Origin: Brevundimonas goettingensis
Lineage (GTDB): Bacteria > Pseudomonadota > Alphaproteobacteria > Caulobacterales > Caulobacteraceae
Length of the DNA stretch: 64,000 nt
Assembly: GCF_017487405.1 (NCBI RefSeq)
Contig: NZ_CP062222.1
Coordinates: forward strand, 1,039,001 to 1,103,000
Reading direction: 5' to 3'
In this document: positions 27,421 through 36,302 of the stretch, one piece after another
Layout of the letters: the number at the start of each line of letters is the position of its first letter
Position numbering within the stretch: the stretch's first letter is position 1
Translations under genes and position numbers: made by a program
The notes under the pieces: generated by a model
The model's database searches: none
What the model was told of the DNA's origin: nothing
Seen by the model: the letters and a program-made list of their open reading frames with translations, nothing else

Positions 27421-28859
27421 GACCAGCTGTAGCTGGTCTTGGTCTGGGTGTAGAACTCGATGGCCGCGAAGCCCTGTTCGCGGGCGCCATAGCTGGACGA
27501 CTTCGTGCCGCCGAAGGGGACGTGGTAGTCGACGCCCGCGGTCGGCAGATTGACCATGGTCATGCCCGCCTTCGCCCGGCGCTGGAAGTCGCGGGCGTGC
27601 TTGAGCGAGGTGGTGACGATGCCCGCCGCGAGGCCGAACTCGGTCGTGTTGGCGACGTTCAGCGCCTCCTCATAGTCCTTGACGCGGATGGTCGAGGCGA
27701 CCGGACCGAAGACCTCCTCGGTGTTGATCCGCATGGCCGGATCGGTGTCGGCGATCAGGGTCGGTTGCACGTACCAGCCCGGGTTCTCGAGGCTCAGGCG
27801 CTCGCCGCCGGTGACGATGCGGCCGCCGCCCTGACGGGCGATGTCGATGTACTTGTAGCTCGTCTCCATCTGGGCCTCGGAGACCGCCGGGCCCATCTGG
27901 GTGTTGGGATCGAGGGCGTCGCCGACGCGGAGGGCCGCGACCTTCTCGGCCAGCAGGGCGACGAACTTGTCGTGGATGGCGTCGGTGACGATCAGGCGGC
28001 TGGAGGCCGTGCAACGCTGGCCGGTGGCGTAGTAGGAGCCGTCCAGAGCGATCATGACCGCCCGCTCCAGGTCGGCGTCATCGAGGACGATCAGGGGGTT
28101 CTTGCCGCCCATCTCCAGCTGGACCCGGGCCTGACGCGCGACCGCGCCCGCCGCGACGCCCGCGCCGACGCCTTGCGAGCCCGTGAAGGAGACGCCGTCC
28201 ACGTCCGGATGGTCGACGATCGCCTGACCCACGCCGCCGCGGCCGATGACTAGGTTGAAGACGCCCTTGGGCAGGCCGGCCTCGACGAGGATGTCGGCGA
28301 GGGCGCTGGCCGTCGCGGGCGTCGGGCCGGCGGGCTTCATCACCACCGTGTTGCCGAAGGCGAGGGCAGGGGCGGCCTTCCACGCCGGGATGGCGATGGG
28401 GAAGTTCCAGGGGGTGATCAGGCCATAGACGCCGACGGCCTGACGATAGGTCTGGATCTCCACGCCCGGGCGGACGCTGTCGAGGTTCTGGCCGTGGCGG
28501 CGCAGGGCCTCGCCGGCGAAGTACTTGAGGATGCGGCCCGCGCGGACGGTCTCGCCGATGCCCTCGGGCAGGGTCTTGCCTTCCTCGCGCGACAGCAGGC
28601 GACCGAGCTGTTCGCGGCGCTCCATGACGAGCGTCCCGGCGCGGTCCAGCACATCGGCGCGGACTTCGGGGCTGGCCTCGGACCAGGACGGAAAGGCGGC
28701 CCTGGCGGCGGCCACGGCGGCGTCGACCTCGGCCTGACCGCCGTCGGGCGTCCGGGCGACGATGTCGTTGGTGTTGGACGGGTTGTGGCTCTCGCCCGGC
28801 CGGGCCGTCTCCACGCGTTCGCCGTCGATCAGGTGGGAGAGCTGGAGGGTGTCGGTCAT
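27417..28859 (-). CDS. Aldehyde dehydrogenase, probable 2,5-dioxovalerate (ketoglutarate semialdehyde) dehydrogenase
   Basis: 480 residues, the full NAD(P)-dependent aldehyde dehydrogenase fold: PWNFPIAIPAWKAAPALAFG (cofactor site), SFTGSQGVGAGV, catalytic Glu in QLEMGGKNP, catalytic Cys in GQRCTASSR and the EEVFGP motif. The neighbouring divergent kdgD gene makes 2,5-dioxovalerate, which this enzyme family oxidises to 2-oxoglutarate, so the specific call rests on context. It is separated from kdgD by 257 bases containing a perfect 14-bp palindrome. The wider aldehyde dehydrogenase family call is secure; substrate is inferred. Confidence 0.85.
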   Translation of the reverse strand: MTDTLQLSHLIDGERVETARPGESHNPSNTNDIVARTPDGGQAEVDAAVAAARAAFPSWSEASPEVRADVLDRAGTLVMERREQLGRLLSREEGKTLPEGIGETVRAGRILKYFAGEALRRHGQNLDSVRPGVEIQTYRQAVGVYGLITPWNFPIAIPAWKAAPALAFGNTVVMKPAGPTPATASALADILVEAGLPKGVFNLVIGRGGVGQAIVDHPDVDGVSFTGSQGVGAGVAAGAVARQARVQLEMGGKNPLIVLDDADLERAVMIALDGSYYATGQRCTASSRLIVTDAIHDKFVALLAEKVAALRVGDALDPNTQMGPAVSEAQMETSYKYIDIARQGGGRIVTGGERLSLENPGWYVQPTLIADTDPAMRINTEEVFGPVASTIRVKDYEEALNVANTTEFGLAAGIVTTSLKHARDFQRRAKAGMTMVNLPTAGVDYHVPFGGTKSSSYGAREQGFAAIEFYTQTKTSYSWS

Positions 28860-28984
28860 GGCGCGGGTCCCTGTCGTGTCTGGTTGATGCGCGGTGTAGT
28901 CCCGGGAGGCCCGCGCGCCGACACTGAATGGGGCATGGATCGAGAGCCCCGGCGCATCGATCCGCGCTCGCGGAGCCGCGTTCG

Positions 28985-28998
28985 GGCTTGATCAAGCC
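28985..28998. promoter_or_regulatory. Perfect 14-bp palindrome in the aldehyde dehydrogenase/kdgD divergent region
   Basis: GGCTTGATCAAGCC is a perfect palindrome at 28985-28998, within the 257-base divergent region (28860-29116), and is followed by two copies of ACCCGCATCG (29002-29011 and around 29034). It is a good operator candidate for a dimeric regulator controlling both genes; which regulator is not known. Confidence 0.4.
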
Positions 28999-29116
28999 AA
29001 AACCCGCATCGGTCGATAGCCGCTTTGGCTTAGACCCGCATCGAAGGGCCAAGTACCGTTCTCCTCAGGGCGCGATGACAGCGCCGTGCGGCGTGGCCGC
29101 TTCAGTGAGGAACTCT

Positions 29117-30061
29117 ATGTCCAGGATGACCCCAGCGGAGATGGCCGCGACGATCGGCGGCGGCCTGCTGTCCTTCCCCGTCACCCACTTCGACACCGCC
29201 CACCAGTTCGTCGAGACCGACTACCGCGAGCACTGCGCCTGGATGCTCCAGTACGAGCTGGCCGGCCTGTTCGCCGCCGGCGGCACGGGCGAGTTCTTCT
29301 CCCTGACCCCCGAAGAGGTCGGCAAGGTGGTCAAGGCCGCGGTCGAGGAGACCGCCGGCAAGACTCCCGTCATCGCGGGCTGCGGCTATGGCACGGCCAT
29401 CGCCGTCGAGCTGGCGAAGTCGGCCGAGGCCAACGGCGCCGACGGCGTCCTGCTGCTGCCCAACTACCTCATGGTCCCCGGCCAGGAGGGCCTCGCCGCC
29501 CATGTCGAGGCGGTCTGCAAGGCGACCTCGCTGGGCGTCATCGTCTACAACCGCGACAACGCCGTGCTCCAGCCCGAGACGCTGGAGAAGCTGTGCGACC
29601 GCAACCCCAACCTCGTCGGCTTCAAGGACGGCGTGGGCGACATCGAACTGATGATGAAGGTCTATGCCCGGATGGGCGATCGCCTGACCTACGTCGGCGG
29701 CCTGCCGACGGCCGAGACCTTCGCGCCCGCCTATCTGGAGATGGGCGTCACCACCTACTCCTCGGCCATATTCAACTTCGTGCCGGACTTCGCCCTGGAC
29801 TTCTACAAGGCCGTCCGGGCCCGCGACCATGCCGCCATCATGGCTGGCCTGCGCGACTTCGTCCTGCCCTACATCGCCCTGCGCGACCAGGGTAAGGGCT
29901 ATGCGGTCTCGATCGTGAAGGCGGGCATGACCGCCATCGGCCGCACCGCCGGTCCGGTCCGTCCGCCGCTGGTCGACCTGACCCCGGCCCAGCTGGACCA
30001 GCTCAAGGCCCTGATCGCGGGCGTTCAGCCGGCCGCGCCCAGGCTGGCGGCGAACGGATAG
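29117..30061 (+). CDS. kdgD: 5-dehydro-4-deoxyglucarate dehydratase
   Basis: 314 residues of the dihydrodipicolinate synthase/N-acetylneuraminate lyase superfamily. Seen: [15 protein letters not shown] (dicarboxylate-binding GGTGE), catalytic Tyr in [10 protein letters not shown] and Schiff-base Lys in [10 protein letters not shown]. The FSLTPEE and KDGVGDIE wording is that of KdgD, which dehydrates and decarboxylates 5-dehydro-4-deoxy-D-glucarate to 2,5-dioxovalerate in glucarate/galactarate breakdown. ATG 29117 has GAGG seven bases upstream; the open frame extends to 28928 but without a ribosome site. Followed by a LysR gene 70 bases on. Confidence 0.92.
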   Translation: MSRMTPAEMAATIGGGLLSFPVTHFDTAHQFVETDYREHCAWMLQYELAGLFAAGGTGEFFSLTPEEVGKVVKAAVEETAGKTPVIAGCGYGTAIAVELAKSAEANGADGVLLLPNYLMVPGQEGLAAHVEAVCKATSLGVIVYNRDNAVLQPETLEKLCDRNPNLVGFKDGVGDIELMMKVYARMGDRLTYVGGLPTAETFAPAYLEMGVTTYSSAIFNFVPDFALDFYKAVRARDHAAIMAGLRDFVLPYIALRDQGKGYAVSIVKAGMTAIGRTAGPVRPPLVDLTPAQLDQLKALIAGVQPAAPRLAANG

Positions 30062-30106
30062 TCGCAGGCCTCTGTCCGGTGTCCGCCGGAGGGCCTAAGA
30101 CCATCA

Positions 30107-30121
30107 ACCTACGCAGTAGGT
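30107..30121. promoter_or_regulatory. Inverted repeat overlapping the LysR gene ribosome site
   Basis: ACCTAC-GCA-GTAGGT is a perfect 6-bp inverted repeat just before the LysR gene, and its right arm overlaps the AGGTGG ribosome site (30118-30123). It could be an autoregulatory operator or, in RNA, a small hairpin masking the ribosome site. Confidence 0.3.
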
Positions 30122-30131
30122 GGTCATGAAC

Positions 30132-31025
30132 ATGTTCGAACTCAGTCAGTTGCGCTGCTTCGTCGCCGTCGCCGAGGAACTCCACTTCGGGCGGGCGGCG
30201 CAGCGTCTCAACATGACCCAGCCGCCGCTGAGCCGGCAGGTCCAGCTGCTGGAGCGCATCCTAGGCGTGGTCCTGCTGGACCGGACCAGCCGGTCTGTGC
30301 GGCTGACGCCGGCCGGGCGGTCCTTCCTGATCGAGGCCAAGCGGATCCTGCGGCTGGCCGACAGCGCGGCCCTAGCCACGCGCCGCATTGCCTCGGGCGA
30401 TGCCGGGAGGGTGGCGGTCGGCTTCACCGCCGCCTCGGGCTACAGCTTCCTGCCCAACCTCGTGGACCTGGCGCGGACGAAGCTGCCCAATGTCGACCTG
30501 ACCCTGAGGGAGCTGGTCTCGGGCGAGCAGGTCGAGGCCCTGCTGACCGGACGCATCGACCTGGGCCTCGTGCGGCCGCCCCTGACCCGGCCCGAGTTCG
30601 ACAAGGTCCGCGTCCTGACCGAGCCCTTGGTGGCGGCCCTGCCGAGCGGCGACCCACGGCTGGAGAAGGACGTCATCAGCCTGTCGGACTTCGGCGACCA
30701 GCCGATGGTCATGTATGCGCCCGAGGGCGCCGGCTACTTCCACGGCATGCTCAGCGCCATGTTCGACGAGGCCGGGGTGTCGCCCCAGTACGTCCAGCAC
30801 ATGGCCCAGATCCACTCCATCCTGGCCCTCGTCCACGCCCGGATCGGGGCGGCGGTGGTGCCGGAGGCGGCGACGAAGCTGCACTTCGAGGGGGTCGAGT
30901 TCCGGCCTCTGGAGACCTCGCCCGAGCGGCCCGTCGAGCTGTTCGTGGCCTGGCGACGCGACAACGACAACCCCAGTCTGAAGCCCCTGCTGGCCCTCAT
31001 CGAGGCGCAAGGGGAGCACCCCTAA
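30132..31025 (+). CDS. LysR-family transcriptional regulator
   Basis: About 297 residues. N-terminal winged helix-turn-helix (MFELSQLRCFVAVAEELHFG, AAQRLNMTQPPLSRQVQLLE) of LysR type and a periplasmic-binding-like effector domain (GRVAVGFTAASGYSFLP, IDLGLVRPPL, ARIGAAVVPEAA). The PPLSRQ wording resembles the aromatic/sugar-acid branch of LysR regulators. ATG 30132 is favoured since AGGTGG lies eight bases upstream; ATG 30126 and GTG 30120 are in frame. Likely controls kdgD and neighbouring sugar-acid genes. The next gene starts 11 bases after its stop. Confidence 0.9.
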   Translation: MFELSQLRCFVAVAEELHFGRAAQRLNMTQPPLSRQVQLLERILGVVLLDRTSRSVRLTPAGRSFLIEAKRILRLADSAALATRRIASGDAGRVAVGFTAASGYSFLPNLVDLARTKLPNVDLTLRELVSGEQVEALLTGRIDLGLVRPPLTRPEFDKVRVLTEPLVAALPSGDPRLEKDVISLSDFGDQPMVMYAPEGAGYFHGMLSAMFDEAGVSPQYVQHMAQIHSILALVHARIGAAVVPEAATKLHFEGVEFRPLETSPERPVELFVAWRRDNDNPSLKPLLALIEAQGEHP

Positions 31026-31036
31026 GGAGCCACACC

Positions 31037-32617
31037 ATGCCCACCCGCAGGACCGTGATCGCGACCGCCGGAACCGCCGCACTGGTCGCCGGCCTGCCGG
31101 GGGCGGGGTGGGCGGAAGGGGCGGCGCCGATCGCGACGACGAAGCACGGACGGGTGCGCGGGGCGGTCGATCAGGGGATCAAGGTGTTCAAGGGCGTCCG
31201 CTACGGCGCCGACACCTCGACGCGGCGCTTCCAGCCGGCGGTGGCGCCCGAGGCCTGGACGGAGGTCAGGGACGCCCTCGAGTACGGCGCGGCCAGCCCG
31301 CAGAAGTCGGAAGAGCCCAACCAGTCCGAGGACTGCCTGTTCCTGAACGTCTGGACGCCCGAGCTTCGCGACGGCGGGAAGCGGCCGGTCATGGTCTATG
31401 TCCACGGCGGGGCCCACGCCAACGGCTCGGGGTCGAGCCCGCTGTATGACGGGGTGGCCCTGTGCAAGCGCGGCGATGTGGTGGTGGTGACCCTGAACCA
31501 TCGCTTGAACGTGTTTGGATACAATGGGTTAGGCCAGCTTCTGTCGCCGCATGGCGGGGGCGCCTATGGGGCCTCGGGCAGCGTCGGCAACCTCGACCTG
31601 CTGCTGGCCCTGCGCTGGGTGCGGGACAATATCGCCGAGTTCGGCGGCGACCCCGGCAATGTCATGGTCTTCGGCCAGTCGGGCGGCGGGGCCAAGCTGG
31701 TGACCCTGATGGCCATGCCCTCGGCGGCGGGCCTCTATCACAAGGTCATCACCATGAGTGGCCAGCATGTGACCGCCATGGGGCCCCAGCACGCGGCGCT
31801 GCGAATGCGGGTCTTCCTCGACCGTCTGGGCCTGACGCCGGAGCGTGCCGGGGAACTGGCCGCCGTGCCGACGGCGAAGCTGGTCGAGGCCCTGTCGATG
31901 GACGACCCGATCGAGAAGGGCGGCATCACCTTCTGGTCGGTGATGGACCACGACACCCTGCCGCGGCATCCCTTCGTGCCCGACGCCCCGGCCGAGAGCG
32001 CCCACATCCCGATGATCATCGGCAATACCCACGACGAGGCGCGGGCCTTCACGGCGGGCGATGCGCGGAATTTCTCGCTGACCTGGGACACGGTGGCGGC
32101 CAAGCTGGCGCCCGAGTTCGTGGTCGATCTGAACGCCCAGTATGTGGTCGACTGGTATCGCCGCCAGTTCCCGCAGATGTCGCCGGTCGATGTCTTCTTC
32201 GCCGCCGCGACCTGCGGCCGATCGCGGCCAGGGCATCTGATCCAGGCGCAGGAGCGGGCGCGGCTGGGGGATAAAACCTGGATGTACCAGCTGGACTTTG
32301 GCTCGCCGGTGGATCCGAAACTGGGCGCCTACCACTCGTTCGACATCGCCCTGGCCTTCGACAACTGTCACCAGCCGACCTCGAAGACGGGGACGGGACC
32401 GGAGGCGCGGGCGGTGGCCGCGAAGATGAGCGAGACCTTCATCGCCTTCGCCCGGACCGGAAATCCGAACAGCGCGGCCATCCCGGAGTGGAAGCCCTAC
32501 GACCTGCAGACGCGGCCGACGATGGTGTTCGACGTCGAAACGCGGTCGGTCGACGACCCCCGGGCGGAGGAGCGCAAACTGTTCCAGGTCGCGCCCTTCC
32601 TGAAGCAGGGCACCTGA
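31037..32617 (+). CDS. Carboxylesterase type B, Tat-exported
   Basis: 526 residues. N-terminus MPTRRTVIATAGTAALVAGL has a twin-arginine-like signal. Type-B carboxylesterase features: EDCLFLNVWTP, oxyanion hole VYVHGGAHANG, nucleophile elbow FGQSGGGAK (Ser ~res 217), catalytic acid region GNTHDEARAF and His in GAYHSFDIALAF. It hydrolyses carboxylic esters in the periplasm; in this locus it could remove acyl or methyl groups from sugar-acid polymers (inference). AGGAGCC precedes the ATG at 31037. It follows the LysR gene by 11 bases, probably in the same transcript. Confidence 0.88.
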   Translation: MPTRRTVIATAGTAALVAGLPGAGWAEGAAPIATTKHGRVRGAVDQGIKVFKGVRYGADTSTRRFQPAVAPEAWTEVRDALEYGAASPQKSEEPNQSEDCLFLNVWTPELRDGGKRPVMVYVHGGAHANGSGSSPLYDGVALCKRGDVVVVTLNHRLNVFGYNGLGQLLSPHGGGAYGASGSVGNLDLLLALRWVRDNIAEFGGDPGNVMVFGQSGGGAKLVTLMAMPSAAGLYHKVITMSGQHVTAMGPQHAALRMRVFLDRLGLTPERAGELAAVPTAKLVEALSMDDPIEKGGITFWSVMDHDTLPRHPFVPDAPAESAHIPMIIGNTHDEARAFTAGDARNFSLTWDTVAAKLAPEFVVDLNAQYVVDWYRRQFPQMSPVDVFFAAATCGRSRPGHLIQAQERARLGDKTWMYQLDFGSPVDPKLGAYHSFDIALAFDNCHQPTSKTGTGPEARAVAAKMSETFIAFARTGNPNSAAIPEWKPYDLQTRPTMVFDVETRSVDDPRAEERKLFQVAPFLKQGT

Positions 32618-32620
32618 GGC

Positions 32621-32650
32621 TTTTGCACGCGAAAAAAGGCGAGTGCAAAA
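32621..32650 (+). terminator. Candidate transcription terminator after the carboxylesterase gene
   Basis: TTTTGCAC (32621-32628) pairs perfectly with GTGCAAAA (32643-32650), starting three bases after the stop codon. A long U-tract is missing, so it may only be a 3'-end stabilising hairpin or part of the TGCAC-rich region that follows. Confidence 0.35.
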
Positions 32651-32728
32651 AGTGCAATTCTGAAGGTCGGGTGGGAGGTTCGGCTTTCAAGAGACTGAAA
32701 TTGAAGCGCTGAGGCTGAGCATCGGCTT

Positions 32729-32743
32729 TGCACTCGGAGTGCA
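32729..32743. repeat. TGCACTC-G-GAGTGCA palindrome in a TGCAC-rich stretch
   Basis: The 427-base gap between the carboxylesterase and the SGNH hydrolase (32618-33044) has no gene. Its first 140 bases contain at least five TGCAC/GTGCA words, including this perfect 7-bp-arm palindrome, GTGCAAAAAGTGCAA near 32643-32657 and GTGCA again near 32749. This could be an operator cluster or a degraded repeat. Confidence 0.4.
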
Positions 32744-32888
32744 CGGCAGGTGCAAGCGTGGCGCGGATGTCAAAGACCGGAGGCGGGGATTATAGACCGC
32801 GTTCGGGGCGTGCTGAGCCGAATGGGGCGGCTGCCGAAAAGAGCGCGGCGGATCAGGGTGTTGGCGTGAGAGGATATGCGCATCTGAT

Positions 32889-33039
32889 CCCTCTCCCGGC
32901 GGGAGAGGGAGGGGCCCGCGAACGGAGTGAGTGGGAGGGTGAGGGGTTGGCGCCAGCCGGTGAGCGCCAGCCCCTCACCCTTTCGGTTTGCGCATCGCTT
33001 CGCTCTGCGAACCTCAAGCCCTCTCCCGCCGGGAGAGGG
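32889..33039. repeat. Intergenic repeat with paired CCCTCTCCC hairpins
   Basis: CCCTCTCCC-GGC-GGGAGAGGG (32889-32909) and CCCTCTCCC-GCC-GGGAGAGGG (33019-33039) bracket a region with further inverted segments (GTGAGGGGTTGGCGCCAG against CAGCCCCTCACC; CGCATCGCTTCGCTCTGCG). Such mosaic palindromes are common intergenic elements in high-GC alphaproteobacteria. It abuts the 3' end of the SGNH hydrolase and may serve as a terminator. Confidence 0.7.
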
Positions 33040-33044
33040 TCAGG

Positions 33045-34270
33045 CTAATTGCAGACATCCAGCGGGATCGACCCCGCCATGGCCGCATAGCCGGCGTCGG
33101 ACGGGTGCAGCCAATCGCCGCTCTGGTATTCGGCGCGCAGCTTCGTCGGTCGGGTCGGGTCGCGCAGGATGGCGTCGTAGTCGAGGCGGGCGTCGATGTC
33201 GGGCGTGGTGCGGATCCACTGGTTGACCGACTGGCGGATCGCCTCGCCGGACGCGGTGAAATAGTTGGCGTCCTCGAAGGGCGGGATGGTCGAGACGACC
33301 ACCTTCAGCCCCGCCGCATGGGCGCGGGCGATGACCTGTCGGTAGCCGGCGATGATGTCCTCGGCGGTGACGGCTTCGTGGGCGTATTCGGCGCGGGCGG
33401 GGCGGCCGATGTCGTTGATGCCCTCCAGCAGGATCAGGCATTTCGCGCCGGATACGGCCAGGGCGTCGGCGTCGAGGCGTTCGAGGGCGGAGGGACCGGA
33501 GCCCTGATGCAGCAGGCGGTTGCCGCCGATGCCGGCGTTGACCACGGCCCAGCCGGAGCCCGCCATCCGCTCGGCGAGGCGTTCGGGCCAGCCGCCGGGG
33601 CCGGAGGGCAGGGAGCCGGTGCCCTCGGTAATCGAGTCGCCGAAAGCCACGATGACGCGGGTGGGGCCAGAAGCCCGGGTGGGGGTCTCGACCTCGACGG
33701 CGGTGGCGAGGGCGCCGAGGCGCTGGCGCGGGGCGTCGGCGGGAACGGAGGCACCCGTCGTGTCGCCGTTGGTCAGGACCTGACGCAGGCGGTGGGTCGG
33801 GAGGCGGGCCTCATCCGGGTAGAAGACGCTGATCGTCAGGCGGTCCTGCGCCTGGACCGGCAGGGCGACCGGGTCGGACAGGCGCGGGGCGCCGGCGGGC
33901 AGGATCAGGCCGCTCGCGCCGTCGAAGGTGACGGGGACGGGGGCGCCGTCGCCGACGGCGACGCTGACCGCGCCGACGCGAATGGGGGCCGCGCCGTAGA
34001 TATTGGACATGCGGATGCGGAGGCGGTCGCCGGCGGCCGAGACGGTGGTGGTCTGGCTGACCGTCTGGTTCGCGACGGTCGAGGGGCCGAGGGGGCCGCG
34101 GACGTCGTTCGGATTGGGCGGGGAGGGCGGGACCACGGGGCCGGCGTTGGACGACGGGGGAAGGTCCAGGCGGCGATCCACTTAGGCGCGCTAGGGGCCT
34201 CCTGTGCGTGGGCGGTTGAGACCATTATCCCGCTGACAGCGATTACAGCCAGCATAGCGCGAACCCGCAT
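33045..34270 (-). CDS. SGNH/GDSL hydrolase, apparently frameshifted near the N-terminus
   Basis: The main frame (33045-34181) encodes an SGNH esterase: block I FGDSITEGTG, block II GIGGNRLL, block III GINDIG, block V DWLHPSDAGY. It lacks an export signal. The next frame upstream supplies one: MRVRAMLAVIAVSGIMVSTA then HAQEAPSAPKWIAAWT, from ATG 34270 with GGAG upstream. WIAAWT continues into PPSSNAGPV only if one G/C is added in the run GGGGG at 34156-34160. So the gene is either frameshifted by a one-base deletion or carries a sequencing error. Intact, it would be a secreted esterase near the sugar-acid genes. Without repair, a GTG at 34181 could start a signal-less form. Confidence 0.78.
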
Positions 34271-34277
34271 TCTCAAT

Positions 34278-34409
34278 CTCCGCTCATCCCCGCGAAAGCG
34301 GGGACCCAGTTCTGTTGTGAGGCATGGCGTCCGGGATTGGGGGCGCTGGGCCACTATAAGCAGGAATAGCCCAAAGCACTGGGTCCCCGCTTTCGCGGGG
34401 AGGAGCGGA
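34278..34409. repeat. Long intergenic inverted repeat upstream of the SGNH hydrolase
   Basis: Arms 34278-34310 and 34378-34409 are reverse complements over about 30 bases, and each contains a self-complementary hairpin (CCCCGCGAAAGCGGGG and CCCCGCTTTCGCGGGG). Same design as 17836-17955. It fills most of the gap between the SGNH gene start and the 3' end of the following minus-strand gene. Confidence 0.75.
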
Positions 34410-34436
34410 AATTTGTGTCTTACGCCTGGCCTTCGA

Positions 34437-36302
34437 TCACCGATCCCACGGGAAGTTCAGCGTCGGCTGGTTGACGTAGCGGTCCATGGCCAGGACCACC
34501 CGAGTGCCGGCGCCGGGAGCCAGCTTCAGGGTGAAGGCGGAGGCGTTCACGGCTTGCGTCTTGCCGTCGAAGGTCGCCGTCTTGATGGTGTGCTCGCCAT
34601 AGCCGCCGCCCTGAATGATGACCTCGCGCGACTGCGTCGGCGACAGGTTGACGAGGGTGACGGCGGTCTCGTCGGCGGTCATGGAATCGATCAGGGCCGC
34701 GACGTCCTCGGGGACCCCCGCGCGGCGGGCCTCGGCGTCGAAGTAGCGCAGGCGGGCATACAGGGGCGAGCCGCCGGCGTTGGCCGTGGTCGGGCCCCAG
34801 GGCGGACGGCCGATGTGCAGGGCGCCCATCATGGTCTGCATCAGGGAGCTGACGCTGGCCGGATTGAACTCCAGCCGGGCGTCCGCGAGGCGGGTGTCGG
34901 GGGTGGTGGTGTCCTCGCGCTCGGCCTTGGCCATTTCGGCGACGCGGGCGAGATCCTTGCGGAGGGCGGTCTCGGGGAAGTCGGGATTGCGGCCCTCGAG
35001 GAAGGCGACCCAGGGATGGTCCGGCGCGCGGGCGCGGTCCGAGGGCTTCATCGAGAACCACCAGATGTCGAGGCTGTTCAGCTGGTGCAGGCCGTCCTTC
35101 CAGCCGTACCAGCCGTCGGCATTGTACATGGTCGGGGTCTGGACCTTGCCGTCGACGGTGCGCTTCTCGCGGTTCAGCCGGTCGGCCTGCTTGCGCCAGA
35201 CATCGAGGTATTTGTCGTCGCCGGTCAGGAGGTAGGCGTTGAAGAAGCCGAGGATGGTGCGGAGCACGCGGCTGCGGTCCTCGCGCTTGCCGGTGACCGG
35301 ATTGACCGGGGAGAAGCCCCAGCCGTAGGTCCCGCCCCACCATTTGCCGTCGGCCGAGGAGCCAATGACGCCGTCGAGGCCGACGTTGGACGGCAGCAGG
35401 TCGTCATTGGCCTTCGCCCGCTCAATCCAGGCGTCGACATAGCCGAGCAGCCAGTCGCGGTATTTCGGCTCCTGCGCCAGCATATAGGCATTGAGGGCGA
35501 GGGTGGTGGAGAAGAGGTTCAGCGGGTGGTCGCCGACCACGTCGGTGTATTCGTCGTAGTGGTGCAGCGTCTGTTCGTAGGTGGTCTCGCCATGCTCCAT
35601 GAAGAAGCGGTGGCCGGCCTCGAATGGGTCGCCGGCCCAGTCGAGGGCGGTGGCCTTGCGCAGCATCGGGCCGCGTGAGCCGTTCATCAGGCTCTTGATG
35701 ATCTTGTGCTGCGGGTCATAGTTCGGGGCGTCGGCGTCCTCGCCCATATACAGGGCGCTGAAGCGTCGGGCGCGGTCGGCGAAGCGGGGATTGTTCGGGT
35801 CCGACAGGCCCTGGACGTTGAACATGGTCAGCTCTTCGGCGTGGTGCTGCCAATCGAGCTGGACGTTGAACTCCTTGAAGAACATGCCCTCGCGGGCGAT
35901 GGCGACCTCGGTCGTCTTCGCGGCCGTGTACTGCTTCAGATGGCCTTCCCAGGCCTGGGTGTACATGGCCTTGACCCGGTCGGCGCCGCCGAGGGCGTGG
36001 AGCAGGGGCCAGTTGTTGACGTTCTCGATGGCGTCGTCGGGGCCGTCGTTGGCGCCCCAGCGCTCGAAGCAGAGGAAGTAGCCGCGCTCGTCGAAATAGC
36101 GGGCGTAGAAGGCGGCGCAGGCCTCGGCGTTGTCGGCCAGAAGTTGTCTTTGAAGCAGGGCCCAGCCGGGGGCGGGCATGGGCGTCGAGACCGTCAGCGA
36201 GGCGGTCGCGGCCCGGGCTTGAGCTCTGGCCTTGGGGGCGACCGCGACAGCGAGGGCGGCGACGGCCGTGCCGCCGAGGAAGCTCCGACGCGAGGCGCTC
36301 AT
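34437..36302 (-). CDS. Tat-exported protein of unknown function in the sugar-acid locus
   Basis: 621 residues starting MSASRRSFLGGTAVAALAVA, a clear twin-arginine signal. The mature protein is rich in Trp, Tyr, His and Asp and looks helical (LDWQHHAEELTMFNVQG, HHYDEYTDVVGDHPLNLFST, WGGTYGWGFSPVNPVTG), compatible with an alpha/alpha-barrel enzyme, followed by a small beta-rich C-terminal domain (EVIIQGGGYGEHTIKTATFD). I do not recognise the family; a polysaccharide lyase or glycosidase is possible given the neighbours. Its ATG overlaps the transporter stop by one base, so they are co-transcribed. The open frame continues upstream inside the transporter gene, but that part is a shadow. Confidence 0.78.
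   Translation of the reverse strand: MSASRRSFLGGTAVAALAVAVAPKARAQARAATASLTVSTPMPAPGWALLQRQLLADNAEACAAFYARYFDERGYFLCFERWGANDGPDDAIENVNNWPLLHALGGADRVKAMYTQAWEGHLKQYTAAKTTEVAIAREGMFFKEFNVQLDWQHHAEELTMFNVQGLSDPNNPRFADRARRFSALYMGEDADAPNYDPQHKIIKSLMNGSRGPMLRKATALDWAGDPFEAGHRFFMEHGETTYEQTLHHYDEYTDVVGDHPLNLFSTTLALNAYMLAQEPKYRDWLLGYVDAWIERAKANDDLLPSNVGLDGVIGSSADGKWWGGTYGWGFSPVNPVTGKREDRSRVLRTILGFFNAYLLTGDDKYLDVWRKQADRLNREKRTVDGKVQTPTMYNADGWYGWKDGLHQLNSLDIWWFSMKPSDRARAPDHPWVAFLEGRNPDFPETALRKDLARVAEMAKAEREDTTTPDTRLADARLEFNPASVSSLMQTMMGALHIGRPPWGPTTANAGGSPLYARLRYFDAEARRAGVPEDVAALIDSMTADETAVTLVNLSPTQSREVIIQGGGYGEHTIKTATFDGKTQAVNASAFTLKLAPGAGTRVVLAMDRYVNQPTLNFPWDR

Noticed and set aside
32618..33044. Small coding genes in the gap after the carboxylesterase
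   Set aside because: Open frames here lie across palindromic repeats, have no ribosome site and encode biased sequence.
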